Shown: positions 33,845 to 43,902 of the stretch, in pieces
Numbering within the stretch: position 1 is the first letter of the stretch
How the letters are laid out: every line of letters starts with the position of its first letter
Assembly (NCBI GenBank): GCA_958510875.1
Contig: OY294067.1
Location: forward strand, 198,087,401-198,151,400
DNA length: 64,000 nt
Source: Endomychus coccineus
Taxonomy: Eukaryota > Arthropoda > Insecta > Coleoptera > Endomychidae
Direction of reading: 5' to 3'
Notes under the pieces: generated by a model
The model's database searches: none
The model's input: the letters and a program-made list of their open reading frames with translations, nothing else
Told to the model about the DNA's origin: nothing
Made by a program: the position numbers and the translations under genes

Positions 33845-34316
33845 TAGTTAAAAACATGTAGACAAACAGTCGCGTAAAAGTTATAATGATAAACACATTT
33901 TTTTTCACGGGTTTACATAATCATTTCATTATCGAAAATTTATCATTCTTCAACACAACAGTTACAATGAATATTATTCCAATAACTAAGTGTTGAATGT
34001 GCTTATATTCAAACTAATCGAAGGAAAAATAAATTCCAATTAGATTCTAATAATGAGAAATGAATATATTGTAACTACATATGGATAGATATCGATAATA
34101 ATATTGCAGCTACATCTAAATGTAAATGAAACATCAATCAATCACTAACTATGCTTACAATAATTATTATTCTTATAGCTAAATGTTAAATATGCTTATA
34201 CTCAAAAATTAATCGGGGAATATAAAATATATTCTAATAAATAGAACGAAAAGTGTATATCGATAATAATAATTTTGCAACTATATCTAAATGTAAATGA
34301 AACATCAATCAATCAG

Positions 34317-34789
34317 CTTCAACGATTTGATAGGTTATTTATTATTTTCATAGCCGTTGTTCTGAATGTGACAACTTTGTCGGCTTCTGCACTCGAGATA
34401 AGAGAGAATGAAGTTACCGCAGACTGTATTATAACCGCTACTACATATTATAATAATTGAAAAGGTAACATAATAACCTGAATCACTTTTTCGAGGGATA
34501 TTATATGCAAACAAGTAATAAAACAAAAGCATATTTATATTTATTTATTAATTAGATAGTAACATACATTTTTTGTTTCTAACTCTGAAGCGATATTTAT
34601 AATTTAGATTACAATCCTGATCCAGGGGACTGTACTTCACCAAACGGCTCGTTCATTATTGTGATGTCTTGCGAGACAGTGAGAGAAAATGAAGTACCAA
34701 AAATAATAGTAATAACATTTATTTAGAAAAATACATTTTAATAGTACATCATTTAGAATTAAAATAATAACATTATGATCCATGGTTCT
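34317..34789. other. Spacer between B's left TIR and the capsid gene
   Basis: No gene is seen. Two diverged copies of a short motif ('agagagaatgaagt', 'gagagaaaatgaagt') occur at about 34,400 and 34,685. Confidence 0.5.
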
Positions 34790-35990
34790 TCACACTAAAC
34801 TCCGAACTGATCCTGTAATCGGGGAATACTCTATTATCAGGTCGTTAATTATGATGCAATATGCCCGGGTGTTTTTGGGGAAATTCAGGAAACTTTCCAT
34901 CTCTAGTTTGACGTCAACTGTTGATGACTTTATAGCATCGTTTTGCTTTGAACAATCAATCACAAAAATTGCTCTATTCTTGAATGCTATATAATTTAAC
35001 ATCGGCTCGCTTATTATTTTATTTAAGAATGATTTCTGGAAATCATAGTACATCTCGTATGCTTCCACGTATTGCTGGTCGGTGAAATTCAATCTCATTG
35101 CTTCATATGGATAACACTCTGAATTCAAGTATGATTTTACTTTTAGCAAGTTTATATTATCGATATAAGCACTGTGCTTAACAGGATTATTTTTTCGATC
35201 AGTTTGGAACGCTAAAATCACATATCTGAGTCGTTCTAAATTCATTGATGTTTTAACAGCCCAAATGTCACGAGTGCTCTCCTCCATCAACGGATTTTCA
35301 TGCAGATCCCTACTACGGAATGGAATCAAAATAGGTTTCTCAGCACTCAAATTCTCCAACATTTGGAATTTAACTTGATCACTTGGAAACACATGTCGCA
35401 CTTTCAATGCTATCGTCTTCACATTTATATTATATTTATAGCCTGTGCTATTAGTATAGCAATCGTTATCGGTTCGAGACCTTATCAAGCGCAGCTTATG
35501 TTTTCCACTCAAGACTTTGTTATAGTCAATGAATAGGCCTAGTAGAAAAATTCAACGGTATCCATAAATTGATTTTATAATTGTAGACTGAACTCAATGC
35601 ATCCTTAAATGATCATCCAGAAATAGCTAGAGGTATAGATTCATGTTTGGCATATGTTAGATAAGCTCTGATGGTGCTGACAATACCAGGATCACGTACT
35701 TTGTCTTTCTCTTTCCCATTCAATTCATAACTGATATATTCGAAGAGAAACGCTCCGAAATTATTCGTTAGTTTACATTCACCATCACCACTTGCTTCTG
35801 GCTGGGATTCTGCCTCGATGGATAAAGCAGACGAGGCCAAATCTACCAACACATCTTGTTGATTGATTAATATCTCAATTCCATCGCTGTTGCCAAAAGA
35901 TGTTGTGTGTGGATAGTAGGTATGAGTTTCTTCCAGGATGATGTCTCTAATGAAGTTTGGCTTGTTGAATATTTGAAGTTTTTCCGACAT
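34790..35990 (-). pseudogene. Major capsid protein, element B (broken)
   Basis: It is a close relative of the 400-aa capsid of C (49,748-50,950): ATG 35,990, same N-terminus (MSEKLQIFN), KVRDPGIVSTIRAYL, HKLRLIRSRTDNDCYTN, and the same C-terminus. A TGA interrupts it at about 35,613, where C has tryptophan, and one base change shifts the frame between 35,515 and 35,560. The second half (35,512-34,790) is then open to the end. Double jelly-roll hexon protein by family. Confidence 0.88.
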
Positions 35991-36163
35991 TGTAACCAAG
36001 GGACTCCAAAAAAATTTATATCTTCCAATGATAGTGATGCAGAAGCAACCTTCTCCTTCTTCAATGACAGTGATGCAGAAGCAACCTTCTCCCTCGAGCT
36101 CGTTGTAGATAATGACTGATGACCACTATGGAGATGTCTTTTATTGCTAAAATCCAAACCCAT
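35991..36163 (-). pseudogene. Small virion-cluster protein, element B (broken)
   Basis: Same place and sequence as C's 74-aa protein (DFSNKRHLH, HQSLSTTSSREKV). It contains a tandem duplication of the EKVASASLSL block and a frame change near its end, and the upstream part (from about 36,225) is out of frame. Confidence 0.6.
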
Positions 36164-36249
36164 GTTCTCAAGTGATGGCTACTGCAACAACAACCTTCTC
36201 AGATGAATTCTTTTCATATAATGAGTGGTGGTGAGTATTGGATTATTAT

Positions 36250-36989
36250 TTATTGTTGGAAGCCATAATCCCTAGCGATCTTTTCCAATTCCAATCGTAT
36301 AATAATTCCTTCTCCACGAAAATTTACTGGTTTCCAATTCTGATCTAAAATATTCAGTGTGATGTTATCGAAGGACGTCTTGCTGATGACCGGTAGATAA
36401 ATAAGATTCTTCGGCTCTACATCAATGGAAAACTCAGGTGGTACAAGAGGTGAGAACTCATATATCGTATGAGCTATCTTATTGTTAATGCTCCTGCAGT
36501 TAAGCTACACTACACTCTAATATTTTGAACTTGGATTATGTTTATAGGTCGATCAAATAAGTGTAGTTCACGAGATATCAATTTCTTTTTGCTGAACCCC
36601 AACAGTTCGCTTATACTATCTTGAGGAATAAAATTCACTTTAAAATCACTCTTCAGCTCTGTGTGTAGAGTGTTGTTGTTAGATTTTATTGATAATTTCT
36701 GGTCACGCTCTTCTTGCTTCACTCCTATCCCACAAACTGTACTTTGTATGAAATCTTCGATGTCTGTCAACTCGTAGGACCCCGTAGGTATAGTGACTAC
36801 TTTTTCCTCCCCCTTCACATCTTCATAATAAAATTTATTAAAACCTTCTTCAATGTTCGGGATGCTATTGTACGTATGCAAACCAACAAGTGCGATAGAA
36901 TAATATGAATGAGGATCTAGTTCTATGGGTGGGTGGAAATCTAAAGACAGGCGGGAGCTCTTACCTGTGATAGTAAACGTCTGAGACAT
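36250..36989 (-). pseudogene. Minor capsid (penton-like) protein, element B (broken)
   Basis: ATG 36,989 (MSQTFTITG) is chosen over an upstream in-frame TTG because a TATA-like 'tatataaat'-type box lies about 30 bases before it. The first 160 codons are open and nearly identical to C. A TAG at 36,510-36,512 (C has GAG) and a 4-base deletion near 36,480 break the rest, which is otherwise recognisable to the stop at 36,250. Confidence 0.85.
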
Positions 36990-37041
36990 GATTGATGAAA
37001 ACTTTATCAACAATCTATTTATATACTAATAAAATGCTATG

Positions 37042-37110
37042 TTAGTCGACCACAACCGAAGAGTTAGAGAGGAATTCCAAACATAACTGGCTACAATTGC
37101 AGGTGTTATA
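37042..37110 (-). pseudogene. C-terminal scrap of the protease, element B
   Basis: About 20 codons ending LSNSSVVVD, identical to the end of C's protease. The catalytic His and Asp regions and the whole core-protein gene are deleted. The join with the PLA2 remnant lies near 37,110. Confidence 0.7.
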
Positions 37111-37286
37111 TTACAAGAAATATAGTGTAGACGGCAAGCTTTATCGAATGAATTGATACCCTGAATCTCCTCTTCTCAACCGTTCTTCTAATTTTGCACC
37201 TGGTATTGATAACCAGGAATATGAAGTTCAAACGGGAGCTTGTTTATAAGCGTATTGAGAACAACTTCTCCCACGCACGCATCCAT
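37111..37286 (-). pseudogene. PLA2 remnant, element B (calcium loop deleted)
   Basis: ATG 37,286 and the first ~26 codons match C (LNTLINKLPFELHIPGYQ). A small deletion then removes the Cys-Gly-Pro-Gly calcium loop and shifts the frame. A trace of the catalytic helix follows, with the active-site HD changed (KACRLHYIS), before the sequence jumps to the protease end. It has no catalytic capacity. Confidence 0.75.
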
Positions 37287-37469
37287 ACAGACTGATGAGA
37301 ATTCAAGATTGCACCGTTATTTAACGAGGGGGAGGAGAAAGACCAAAGATCTCAAAATAATTTTTTATTAATTTTCTCAATACGAAAAATTTTAGTATAA
37401 CCTTAAAAATATTTTTAAAATATCACAATCTTGGCTCTTGATTCATCGTCTTGGTCGTATTGCATATTC

Positions 37470-37559
37470 CTACCCCTTCCATCTATATTGAAGTCCTTCT
37501 ATGTATGTTCGACGCTGGTAAAAGTTCTTTCTTCTCTGCAAAACTTGTTCTCTACTCAT
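37470..37559 (-). pseudogene. 29-codon integrase stub, element B
   Basis: It starts MSREQV like C's integrase and keeps the basic N-terminal helix, then ends at a TAG. The catalytic core and chromodomain are deleted. About 0.9 kb is missing compared with C. Confidence 0.75.
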
Positions 37560-37576
37560 CTTATCATTGTGGAAAT

Positions 37577-38227
37577 CTAGTGTAGAATTGATTTTTTGGG
37601 TATATTCACAGGATTTGGAGTTATATGCTTCACAGAGGCCTGCTTTGTTGTTGTTGTGGATGATGTGGATGATGAAGGTTCCATAGATGTCATCCGTCGT
37701 TCTAACGCCTCCACTTTACTAGTGATGTTATTTAGACGCATGTTCACACTGTTAAATGTGTTATTGATCTCTTTCAATTCATTTCTGTTTTCCCTCACAC
37801 TATCACTGATTGTTTTATTCTCTGATTTTATATAGATTCCCATTCCATTATATTTATTCTGAATGTCCATCAGATGTTTATCAATGTTGAGAATAACCTT
37901 CTCATTCGTTAATTTAAGTTCATCCAGATCCTTGTTGATATCTTTGATCAAATTATCAACCCTAAAATAGAAGGTATCCTTAAGACTGGTTTCCGTTTTC
38001 AGATTCAGTTTGTATGTTAATTCATCAACATATACTTTATTTGCAACATCTTCATCATCGTTCGGTGATTTTACGTTGCACAATCTACGATTTTCCATAT
38101 CATAACTTCCATCGCTCGTTAGGAATAATCCTTGTCCGTGAACTTGTTCGAAATTATTATTAGATACATTTGTATCACATATACACATGGAAGAGGAGGC
38201 TCTGCCAAACTTATACATTGAAACCAT
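37577..38227 (-). CDS. Fibre-like coiled-coil virion protein, element B (intact)
   Basis: 216 aa from ATG 38,227. Residues ~30-75 (GQGLFLTSDGSYDMENRRL, then CNV, then DVANKVYVDELT) resemble the knob-proximal repeat of phage and virus tail fibres ('RLxNV...DAxxKxYVD'). A long coiled coil follows (residues ~75-175, heptad hydrophobics, Asn/Lys/Glu-rich), then a Ser/Thr-rich linker and a short proline-containing end. A trimeric attachment fibre is inferred. It is intact and highly similar to C's copy, and absent from A. It lies between the WDD-motif gene and the integrase stub. Confidence 0.65.
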   Translation of the reverse strand: MVSMYKFGRASSSMCICDTNVSNNNFEQVHGQGLFLTSDGSYDMENRRLCNVKSPNDDEDVANKVYVDELTYKLNLKTETSLKDTFYFRVDNLIKDINKDLDELKLTNEKVILNIDKHLMDIQNKYNGMGIYIKSENKTISDSVRENRNELKEINNTFNSVNMRLNNITSKVEALERRMTSMEPSSSTSSTTTTKQASVKHITPNPVNIPKKSILH

Positions 38228-38264
38228 CTTTATAACTGTGATGAATTTGTCTTACACCTGGTTT

Positions 38265-39266
38265 TTATTCAATTACCCCTGCCTCTATCAATTCTTCTAT
38301 TATAGAGATTATCTCGTTATTGTTACCGGCACGTGAGGATGCAACAAGAAGTCTCAGTCTATCCACAATTTCGTTAACGTCATCCCAATAAACATATTCG
38401 ATAGGTTTCTCGTTATATTCGAAAATATCATTTTTGATATATGCACTTCCAGTGTATGTTTTGGACCTTGGTCTTTCCATGGAATTAATCAAAGGTTTCC
38501 GTACATTTTTGTATTTTACAATGTTTCTTATTCGATCAGCTGGATCGTTATTACGTCTATGGGCTCTAGTCATTTCCATCATTTGACTGTAATTTTTCCC
38601 ATTTTCCGCAGTGTAAGTATCAGGTAAAACATCTCTGTAAAATATCAAATTATACAGTCCTGTGGTACCCTTGAACGGAGTACCCTTGATAATTATATTA
38701 CTCTCACTATCAATTTCTATAGGTTGATTACCCATGAACCATTTGTCTAAAGTTGAATTATATTGCAAACTCATTTTATCATCGTATCTCTTGACATCAT
38801 CATCCAATAGGAATCCTTCCAAGTATTAACGTGCTAATGTGGGGCATTGTTGCAGAAACTCCTCTGTAGCCGCTGCATTATCTTTCTTATGTTTTCTGAA
38901 TTCTTCACGAATCAGATCGATATTAGGTTTGGGTGTAAACACATCCTCCTCAGTATCTTAGGGGTTATATACGAATTCTTCACCTTCAGTTACAATATTT
39001 GGGATTGGTATGTTCTCCATTTGTGTTGCTGTAGAAACAATACTTTTAGGTTTAACCAACGAATTTTGTTTGATTATTACAGCATTTCTCGCAATTCCCT
39101 CTAGGGTTTCAGATACATTCCTGAACATATTATCTAGAATCTTATCATTCTCAGCTTTACCCAATTTCAAAGCCATATATTTTTTCTTCACAACGTTTGC
39201 TAACTCCCAAATTTCTTTCTTCAATTGTTGTTCTTCTTTTAGCGTGTTATTCTTACCCACGTCCAT
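38265..39266 (-). pseudogene. WDD-motif conserved Polinton protein, element B (two stops)
   Basis: It starts at ATG 39,266 and ends at 38,265, homologous to C's 44,658-45,722. TAA codons at about 38,958 (C: proline) and about 38,826 (C: tyrosine) interrupt an otherwise continuous frame. Features: Lys/Glu-rich helical N-terminus, KGTTGLYNLIF middle block, and VYWDDVNEIVDRLRLLVASS at the end. Confidence 0.8.
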
Positions 39267-39308
39267 GCTGAGCGGGTTGTCTATTTCAAATGAAGGTATA
39301 TATACATG

Positions 39309-40034
39309 TTACATGTATATATAACTATCAAACCCTTTGCGATGACGTCCGTTGTTCATATCACAGTCTTTGTTTATCATAAGGAATCCATATTTATCTT
39401 TCCAACATACGCTACATATCTCTTTGAATTTCTCGAGTGACATGTCGGTACTTACATGATCGGTAAATATATGTTTCAAATTGAGTTCATCCTGTTTGAA
39501 AATAATCAAGCAATTGGCATTGTCGCTTAATTCATTTTTTGGACATTTAGCAAAAGACTGACAAAGATAGAAACTATCAATTGAGTTGTGTCGCCCTCTT
39601 GAAAAATAAGCACGAATTTTCTCCTGTTCCTCAAACATCACGTCATCGTATATTATTTTCGAATTAGGCTTCGCTTCTGTGGGATCTATGACCTCATCAC
39701 TTTCGGTACAAGGAATATATCCAAGCCCCTCAATTTTCTTCAATGTCCCCTCCAGGAACTGGTATTTTGGTTGGTGTAAAGACTTTGAATATATGTACAC
39801 GTTTTCAAATTTCAGGCCGTTAGCATCTGACGATAGAGATAACATCACATTTGTTTTCCCACAATTACTTGGACCACAGATTATTGTTCGTAGAGTATTA
39901 GGCAGCAAAGAGCTGTGACGTTGTGGTTGTTCAACATTCTCAATGCTTGACCCTAAGTTCATAATACTCAACGAGTCTTTTTGCTTAACAATCTTCATCA
40001 TGCCTGAAGGCGAATCGAAATCATACTGAAACAT
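39309..40034 (-). CDS. Packaging ATPase, element B (intact)
   Basis: 241 aa. The Walker A loop GPSNCGKT is at residues 54-61, and Walker B IIYDD ends at 131. It also has the family blocks YSKSLHQPKYQ, SRGRHNSIDSFYLCQSFAK and DELNLKHIFTDHVS. This is an FtsK/HerA-type motor that translocates DNA into capsids. It is the only full-length ATPase in the window. ATG 40,034 is the longest start. Because a TATA box ('tatataaataaac' on the minus strand, ~40,063-40,051) lies close by, Met-12/13 may be used instead. Inner element C inserted about 50 bp upstream of the ATG, leaving the TATA box attached. Confidence 0.88.
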   Translation of the reverse strand: MFQYDFDSPSGMMKIVKQKDSLSIMNLGSSIENVEQPQRHSSLLPNTLRTIICGPSNCGKTNVMLSLSSDANGLKFENVYIYSKSLHQPKYQFLEGTLKKIEGLGYIPCTESDEVIDPTEAKPNSKIIYDDVMFEEQEKIRAYFSRGRHNSIDSFYLCQSFAKCPKNELSDNANCLIIFKQDELNLKHIFTDHVSTDMSLEKFKEICSVCWKDKYGFLMINKDCDMNNGRHRKGFDSYIYM

Positions 40035-40086
40035 ATGTTAATAAGCATTTGTTTATTTATATACTAGTTGATGATGTTATATTGTG

Positions 40087-40896
40087 AGTAGATGTGCTAC
40101 ACCGGTTCGGCCTCAAAATCGACCTTTTTTGCATGTAAATCTCCATAAGGAAATCTAAGGTTCATTTTAGCGGAAACTGTCCATTCCAAGGTCATCCACA
40201 ATCGCGCATGCGCAGTCATAGAAGTATATGGTTCACCAATCGATGGTCTATGGTTTGGTAATCTATGGTGCACCCGACTATGCTCTATGGTTCATCAATC
40301 GATGGACAGGTAGGCTATGGTTTGGTGATCTATGATTCCTCCAACTATGGTCTGGTAAATCTATGTTTTTTCCAATCTGCAGTCTGTGAACTAGTCATCT
40401 GTGTACTCGCATTCTACTGAAATGAATATTTTGTTATCCTACACCGGATTCGAACCCGAGAAATTAATTCCAAAGTTAGGTGGCTTAACCGCTCAGCTAT
40501 GGAGGACTTGAATTAATCAATTTAAATGTAGTATATAACCTGAGTCACTTCTACTGAAATGAATTTTTGTTCTACACCAGATTCGAACCCGAGAAATAAA
40601 TTCTAAAGTCAACGGCTTAACCGCTCAGCTATGGAGGACTTGAGAATGAGTGATTTTAATGTAGTATATATAATCTGAGTCAACTCTACTGAAAAATGAA
40701 TTTTGTCCTACACCAGATTCGAACCCGGGAAACAAATTCCAAAATCGGCTCTAAGTTTGTCACGTGGGTCTAGCCTAATGTCACCTGTTTCATCTTGATT
40801 ATAGGTAAAGGTGAGCCTAACCTCATCCATAATAAGTTTAAATCGAAAGAATGTGATTTTTGTGTCACACAATTAGTTTGAAAGTTGAAAATAGTG
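40087..40896 (+). repeat. Left TIR of element C
   Basis: Pairs with 52,050-52,927 (minus). It is shorter by about 70 bp because one A-box half of the third tRNA-like unit is deleted near 40,755. The palindrome GCGCATGCGC is at 40,204-40,213. Confidence 0.93.
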
Positions 40897-41222
40897 ATTT
40901 GCACATGTTTTAACGCGTGATTCATCATTCCAACACGTGCTTCAATATTCAGACACGTGTTCAGACAAGTGCTTCAATATTCAGACACGTGTTCAGACAC
41001 GTGCTTCAACATTCAGACACGTGTTCAGACACATGCTTCAACATTCAGACATGTGCTTCAAGTGAAACAAATATGTTGTTGTTGTGATTATCTCTGACGA
41101 GGTCACAAAGATCAAGCAAATATGATATGAGATGTTATAATTATACACTAACCTCAATAGTAGGGGACTAAGATTGATTTGATAAGTTTATTCTCTTTCT
41201 TCGATATTCGACATTCACCAAT

Positions 41223-41711
41223 ATGAGGTTCATTGTGATAGATGTACAAGGCTTCAAAGTGCCTGAATTTAGAATAAAAGAAATGTGTATTACGAATGGG
41301 AAACAATCAAGTCACTACCTATTCAATTATCCCAAACCATATAGCGAGTTAGATGAAAACTGTAAGAGACAAATTCGATATCTCGAGAGGAATCATCATT
41401 GTATTCCATATGTTAGTGGGTTTATCAAGAATAGGGAACTGAAGAATATTTTAAAAAAACATACAGTTGAGATGAATATCGATCGTATATATGTTAGAGG
41501 AAAAGAAAAATCGAAAGCTATAAGTCAACTTTTGGAAGAAATTAATGGAGGATCGATAGTTGTTATAGATTTAGAAAATGATGTCAACTGTCCAAAACTG
41601 ATAATGGGTGAACCTCTTTGTTTGAACAATCATACTTCAAATAATTGTTACTGTGCTGTGAATAATAGCTTACATATTCATAATTATCTTATAAATTTAC
41701 TACCATTGTAA
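41223..41711 (+). CDS. RNase-H/exonuclease-like accessory protein, element C (intact)
   Basis: 162 aa from ATG 41,223. A β-strand-like start FIVIDVQGFKV is followed by IKEMCI and a second strand, then a hydrophilic middle and a segment IVVIDLENDVNCPKL. The end is Cys/His/Asn-rich. The pattern of hydrophobic strand plus Asp recalls RNase-H-fold nucleases. The family is found in many insect Polinton-like loci and is generally unnamed. The broken homologue in A (9,593-10,072) shows it is a real element gene. Position next to the lost polymerase suggests a replication or nucleic-acid role; inference only. Confidence 0.6.
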   Translation: MRFIVIDVQGFKVPEFRIKEMCITNGKQSSHYLFNYPKPYSELDENCKRQIRYLERNHHCIPYVSGFIKNRELKNILKKHTVEMNIDRIYVRGKEKSKAISQLLEEINGGSIVVIDLENDVNCPKLIMGEPLCLNNHTSNNCYCAVNNSLHIHNYLINLLPL

Positions 41712-41781
41712 ACCGATGATAATAAATGATATAAATAATAGGTTGATTTTTTATTTCCCTCAGTCTATATCCTGAACTCAT

Positions 41782-42000
41782 ATGAGAAACAAAATGATGA
41801 AGCTTTGTGGAATTTGTAATAAAAAAGAGATTAATACAAGTTTTTTCCCTTGTAAACATAGATTGTATTGTTCAGAGTGTATATTCAATTTAAAGATTAT
41901 ATACTGCTTTGAGTGTGCTGATAAGAGAAAAATAATATCGAAAATATCTATAGATAACTATCGGGGTATTGTGTTCCATCCCTACTCTTCTCCAGGATAA
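41782..42000 (+). CDS. 72-aa RING-finger protein of IAP type
   Basis: ATG 41,782. Cys/His positions 9, 12, 24, 26, 30, 33, 42 and 45 fit C3HC4 RING-HC: C-x2-C-x11-C-x-H-x3-C-x2-C-x8-C-x2-C. The spacing and the FFPCKH-x3-C-x2-C segment closely resemble the RING of inhibitor-of-apoptosis proteins, but no BIR domain is present. RINGs of this type are E3 ubiquitin ligases, and viral IAP-like RINGs block host cell death or stability of host factors. It is not seen in A or B. It is intact and lies between the RNase-H-like gene and a signal-peptide protein, in the accessory block of C. Confidence 0.65.
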   Translation: MRNKMMKLCGICNKKEINTSFFPCKHRLYCSECIFNLKIIYCFECADKRKIISKISIDNYRGIVFHPYSSPG

Positions 42001-42039
42001 TTAAATAGATGTAACGTTAGAAATATATCATTATGAAAA

Positions 42040-42822
42040 ATGTATTCATATAGTATGTTACTTGTACAGTTTGTGTTAACTCTAACCTTACTTCTTGGAA
42101 CTTTCTCATCGAATATAATATTATATAAGTCTACATTTAATTCTGATAATGGAAGTGCATCATTCAATCATAATTTAAATCGAAGTGATTCCATTCATTT
42201 AGAATATGAAAATTTGAATCAACAAAGACCTACCTTTACTATTTTCGCATCGAGGAAAAATCATTCTCCACATCATAGAGTTTCTACCCACCCTGAAACT
42301 CTATCCAGAGAAGAAGAAGTGAGAAATGATTATGAACATCGTATATCTTTTATAAATGTTCAACTCACAACTTGTAAAAGTAGATTGAAAAATTTAACCT
42401 TGGAATTATTGGATGTGAATAGTAAATATATATTAGAACGTATATATATCGAGAAATATTGTGAAAGTTCTCCTGCCGCCACTACCAATTCTACAAACAT
42501 AGATGCCCCCGCTAATAATCTTCTGCAAGAGTGTAGATCAGATTTATCTACATGTGTTGCAAACAATCTCGGATTGAAATTTGAATCAGATACTTGGGCA
42601 TCTAAATATTATGAATGTAATAAAACGAAATCATCCAGTTTGAATATAGTTGACAAAGATAGAAGTGATGTTCTACCTGAACCTGTCCTATCTGAACCGT
42701 TAAATATTTCAATAAAAAATTTAGAGTGGAATTATATGAGCTGTTACCAAGAGCTGCATCGAACAAAAACTAAATTATCAAATTGCATGTTGGAAGCAAA
42801 ATTAATTCAACCCGCATCATGA
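42040..42822 (+). CDS. 260-aa signal-peptide/coiled-coil Cys-containing protein
   Basis: ATG 42,040. Residues 5-24 are strongly hydrophobic (LLVQFVLTLTLLLGT), a signal peptide or N-terminal anchor. The rest is hydrophilic and helical with regularly placed cysteines (e.g. TTCKSRLKNL, YCESS, ECRSDLSTCV, YECNKT, SCYQELHRTK, NCMLEAK), six or more. Repeats of 'C-x(6-8)-L' suggest a disulfide-tied coiled coil. Several N-x-S/T sites are present. A secreted or type-II/III surface protein, perhaps a virion or host-interaction factor, is inferred. No homologue is recognised. It is intact and unique to C in this window. Confidence 0.5.
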   Translation: MYSYSMLLVQFVLTLTLLLGTFSSNIILYKSTFNSDNGSASFNHNLNRSDSIHLEYENLNQQRPTFTIFASRKNHSPHHRVSTHPETLSREEEVRNDYEHRISFINVQLTTCKSRLKNLTLELLDVNSKYILERIYIEKYCESSPAATTNSTNIDAPANNLLQECRSDLSTCVANNLGLKFESDTWASKYYECNKTKSSSLNIVDKDRSDVLPEPVLSEPLNISIKNLEWNYMSCYQELHRTKTKLSNCMLEAKLIQPAS

Positions 42823-43044
42823 AAAATGATATTCAAGAAGAAATTGGATGATCATATAAATAATTTGAATTTTCTTAAAAACGTACCCAATTATACATAT
42901 ATTACAATCATATAACTCATACGTCTAATTATCTGAAAATAAGTAACTAAGAAAACCAAATATTATATGTTATATAAAATAATTATTATAATAAAAATAT
43001 AGATAAGGCATATTTATAAGTAATATACAATATTTAATATAAAA
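42823..43044. other. AT-rich spacer
   Basis: Nothing supported; AATAAA-like words near 42,985 may end the accessory transcripts. Confidence 0.45.
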
Positions 43045-43212
43045 CTAATCGTTTTCTTCCTCCTCCACCTCTGGAATAGAATGATATCCCTGAGGTAACG
43101 TTTTATAATTTTCAATAATATAGCGTTTATTATCACAAGCGCTTAAAACAATTTCATTTTGCTCAATAGTGTAAATATCATGATTATGAGATCTAATTAA
43201 TTTTTGGGTTTT
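43045..43212 (-). pseudogene. C-terminal remnant of DNA polymerase B
   Basis: About 55 codons read leftward and end at TAG 43,045-43,047. They contain SHNHDIYTIEQNEI, then SACDNKRYII, matching in layout the end of A's PolB (GSRKHQIHTNKQNKI, then FDDKRIV). The body of the polymerase is gone: the frame closes upstream at about 43,213. This shows that element C once carried its own polymerase in the orientation opposite to its virion genes. Confidence 0.65.
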
Positions 43213-43299
43213 TTATCGAATTATCAGAATAGACTGATTCGTTAATTTTCAAAATATATAATTTTCCAGTATATTTACAAGATTGAATGAAGTAGGTTC

Positions 43300-43445
43300 A
43301 TATATATCGAATCAACCAAGAATTAAACAGTTTCAAACAATTATCAAACAGCTTAAGAACAGCTTTTGAACAGCTTAAAACAGCTATTAAACAGCTTCTA
43401 ACAGGTATTGAACAGCTTCAAACAACTATTGAATAGTTTCTCATT
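43300..43445 (+). repeat. Degenerate tandem repeat, ~20 bp ('aacagctt' words)
   Basis: Six to seven imperfect units containing 'aaacagctt' or 'gaacagctt'. It has no coding capacity. Confidence 0.65.
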
Positions 43446-43468
43446 AGTTTTTTCTTTTATAAAATAGT

Positions 43469-43659
43469 TTAAAGATGTATGAAATTATCAAAACACTTTC
43501 TATATCTTCCTTTATCAATAGCATCATCTTTAACAATACATAAAAATTCATATGGTTCCTTCCAAACAGTATGAACATATATTTTTGAATTCTCCAAAAG
43601 TCATATCAGTCCCCACGTGATCATTATATATATGCTTTAAATTTAGATCGTCTTGTGCG
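43469..43659 (-). pseudogene. C-terminal remnant of a different packaging ATPase
   Basis: Minus-strand codons DDLNLKHIYNDHVGTDMTF, then (after one frame change) DKGRYRKCFDNFIHL and TAA. It is closer to A's ATPase (LKHIYNDHVGTNMTF) than to the B/C type (LKHIFTDHVSTDMSL). To its right a ~30-bp scrap of minor-capsid sequence (43,660-43,690) is attached. Its last ~60 bp also occur inverted at 51,116-51,178. Confidence 0.7.
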
Positions 43660-43902
43660 ATAGAATACTATGAATGAGCATCTAGTGCTCCAAAATTCAG
43701 ACACGTGTTTAACACATGCTTTAATATTCAGACACGTGCTTCAACATTCAGACGTGTGCTTCAACATTTATACACGTGTTTCAACATTCGGACAAATTTA
43801 ACACGTCTTTGATACTTGCTTTTGACAGTTACATGGTAGAAGTGCTCGGACATACACAATATAACATCATCAACTAGTATATAAACAAATGCTTATTAAC
43901 AT

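Larger units (their letters stand above)
27806..34316 (+). repeat. Left TIR of element B (interrupted by Penelope elements)
   Basis: It matches the reverse strand of 54,347-57,769 except for an insertion at about 30,870-33,840. It contains the terminal module with GCGCATGCGC at 27,923-27,932, many 'agtctgtgaactagtcatctgt' words, and one complete tRNA-like unit. A 92-bp tandem repeat and noncoding AT-rich DNA make up the rest. Confidence 0.88.
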
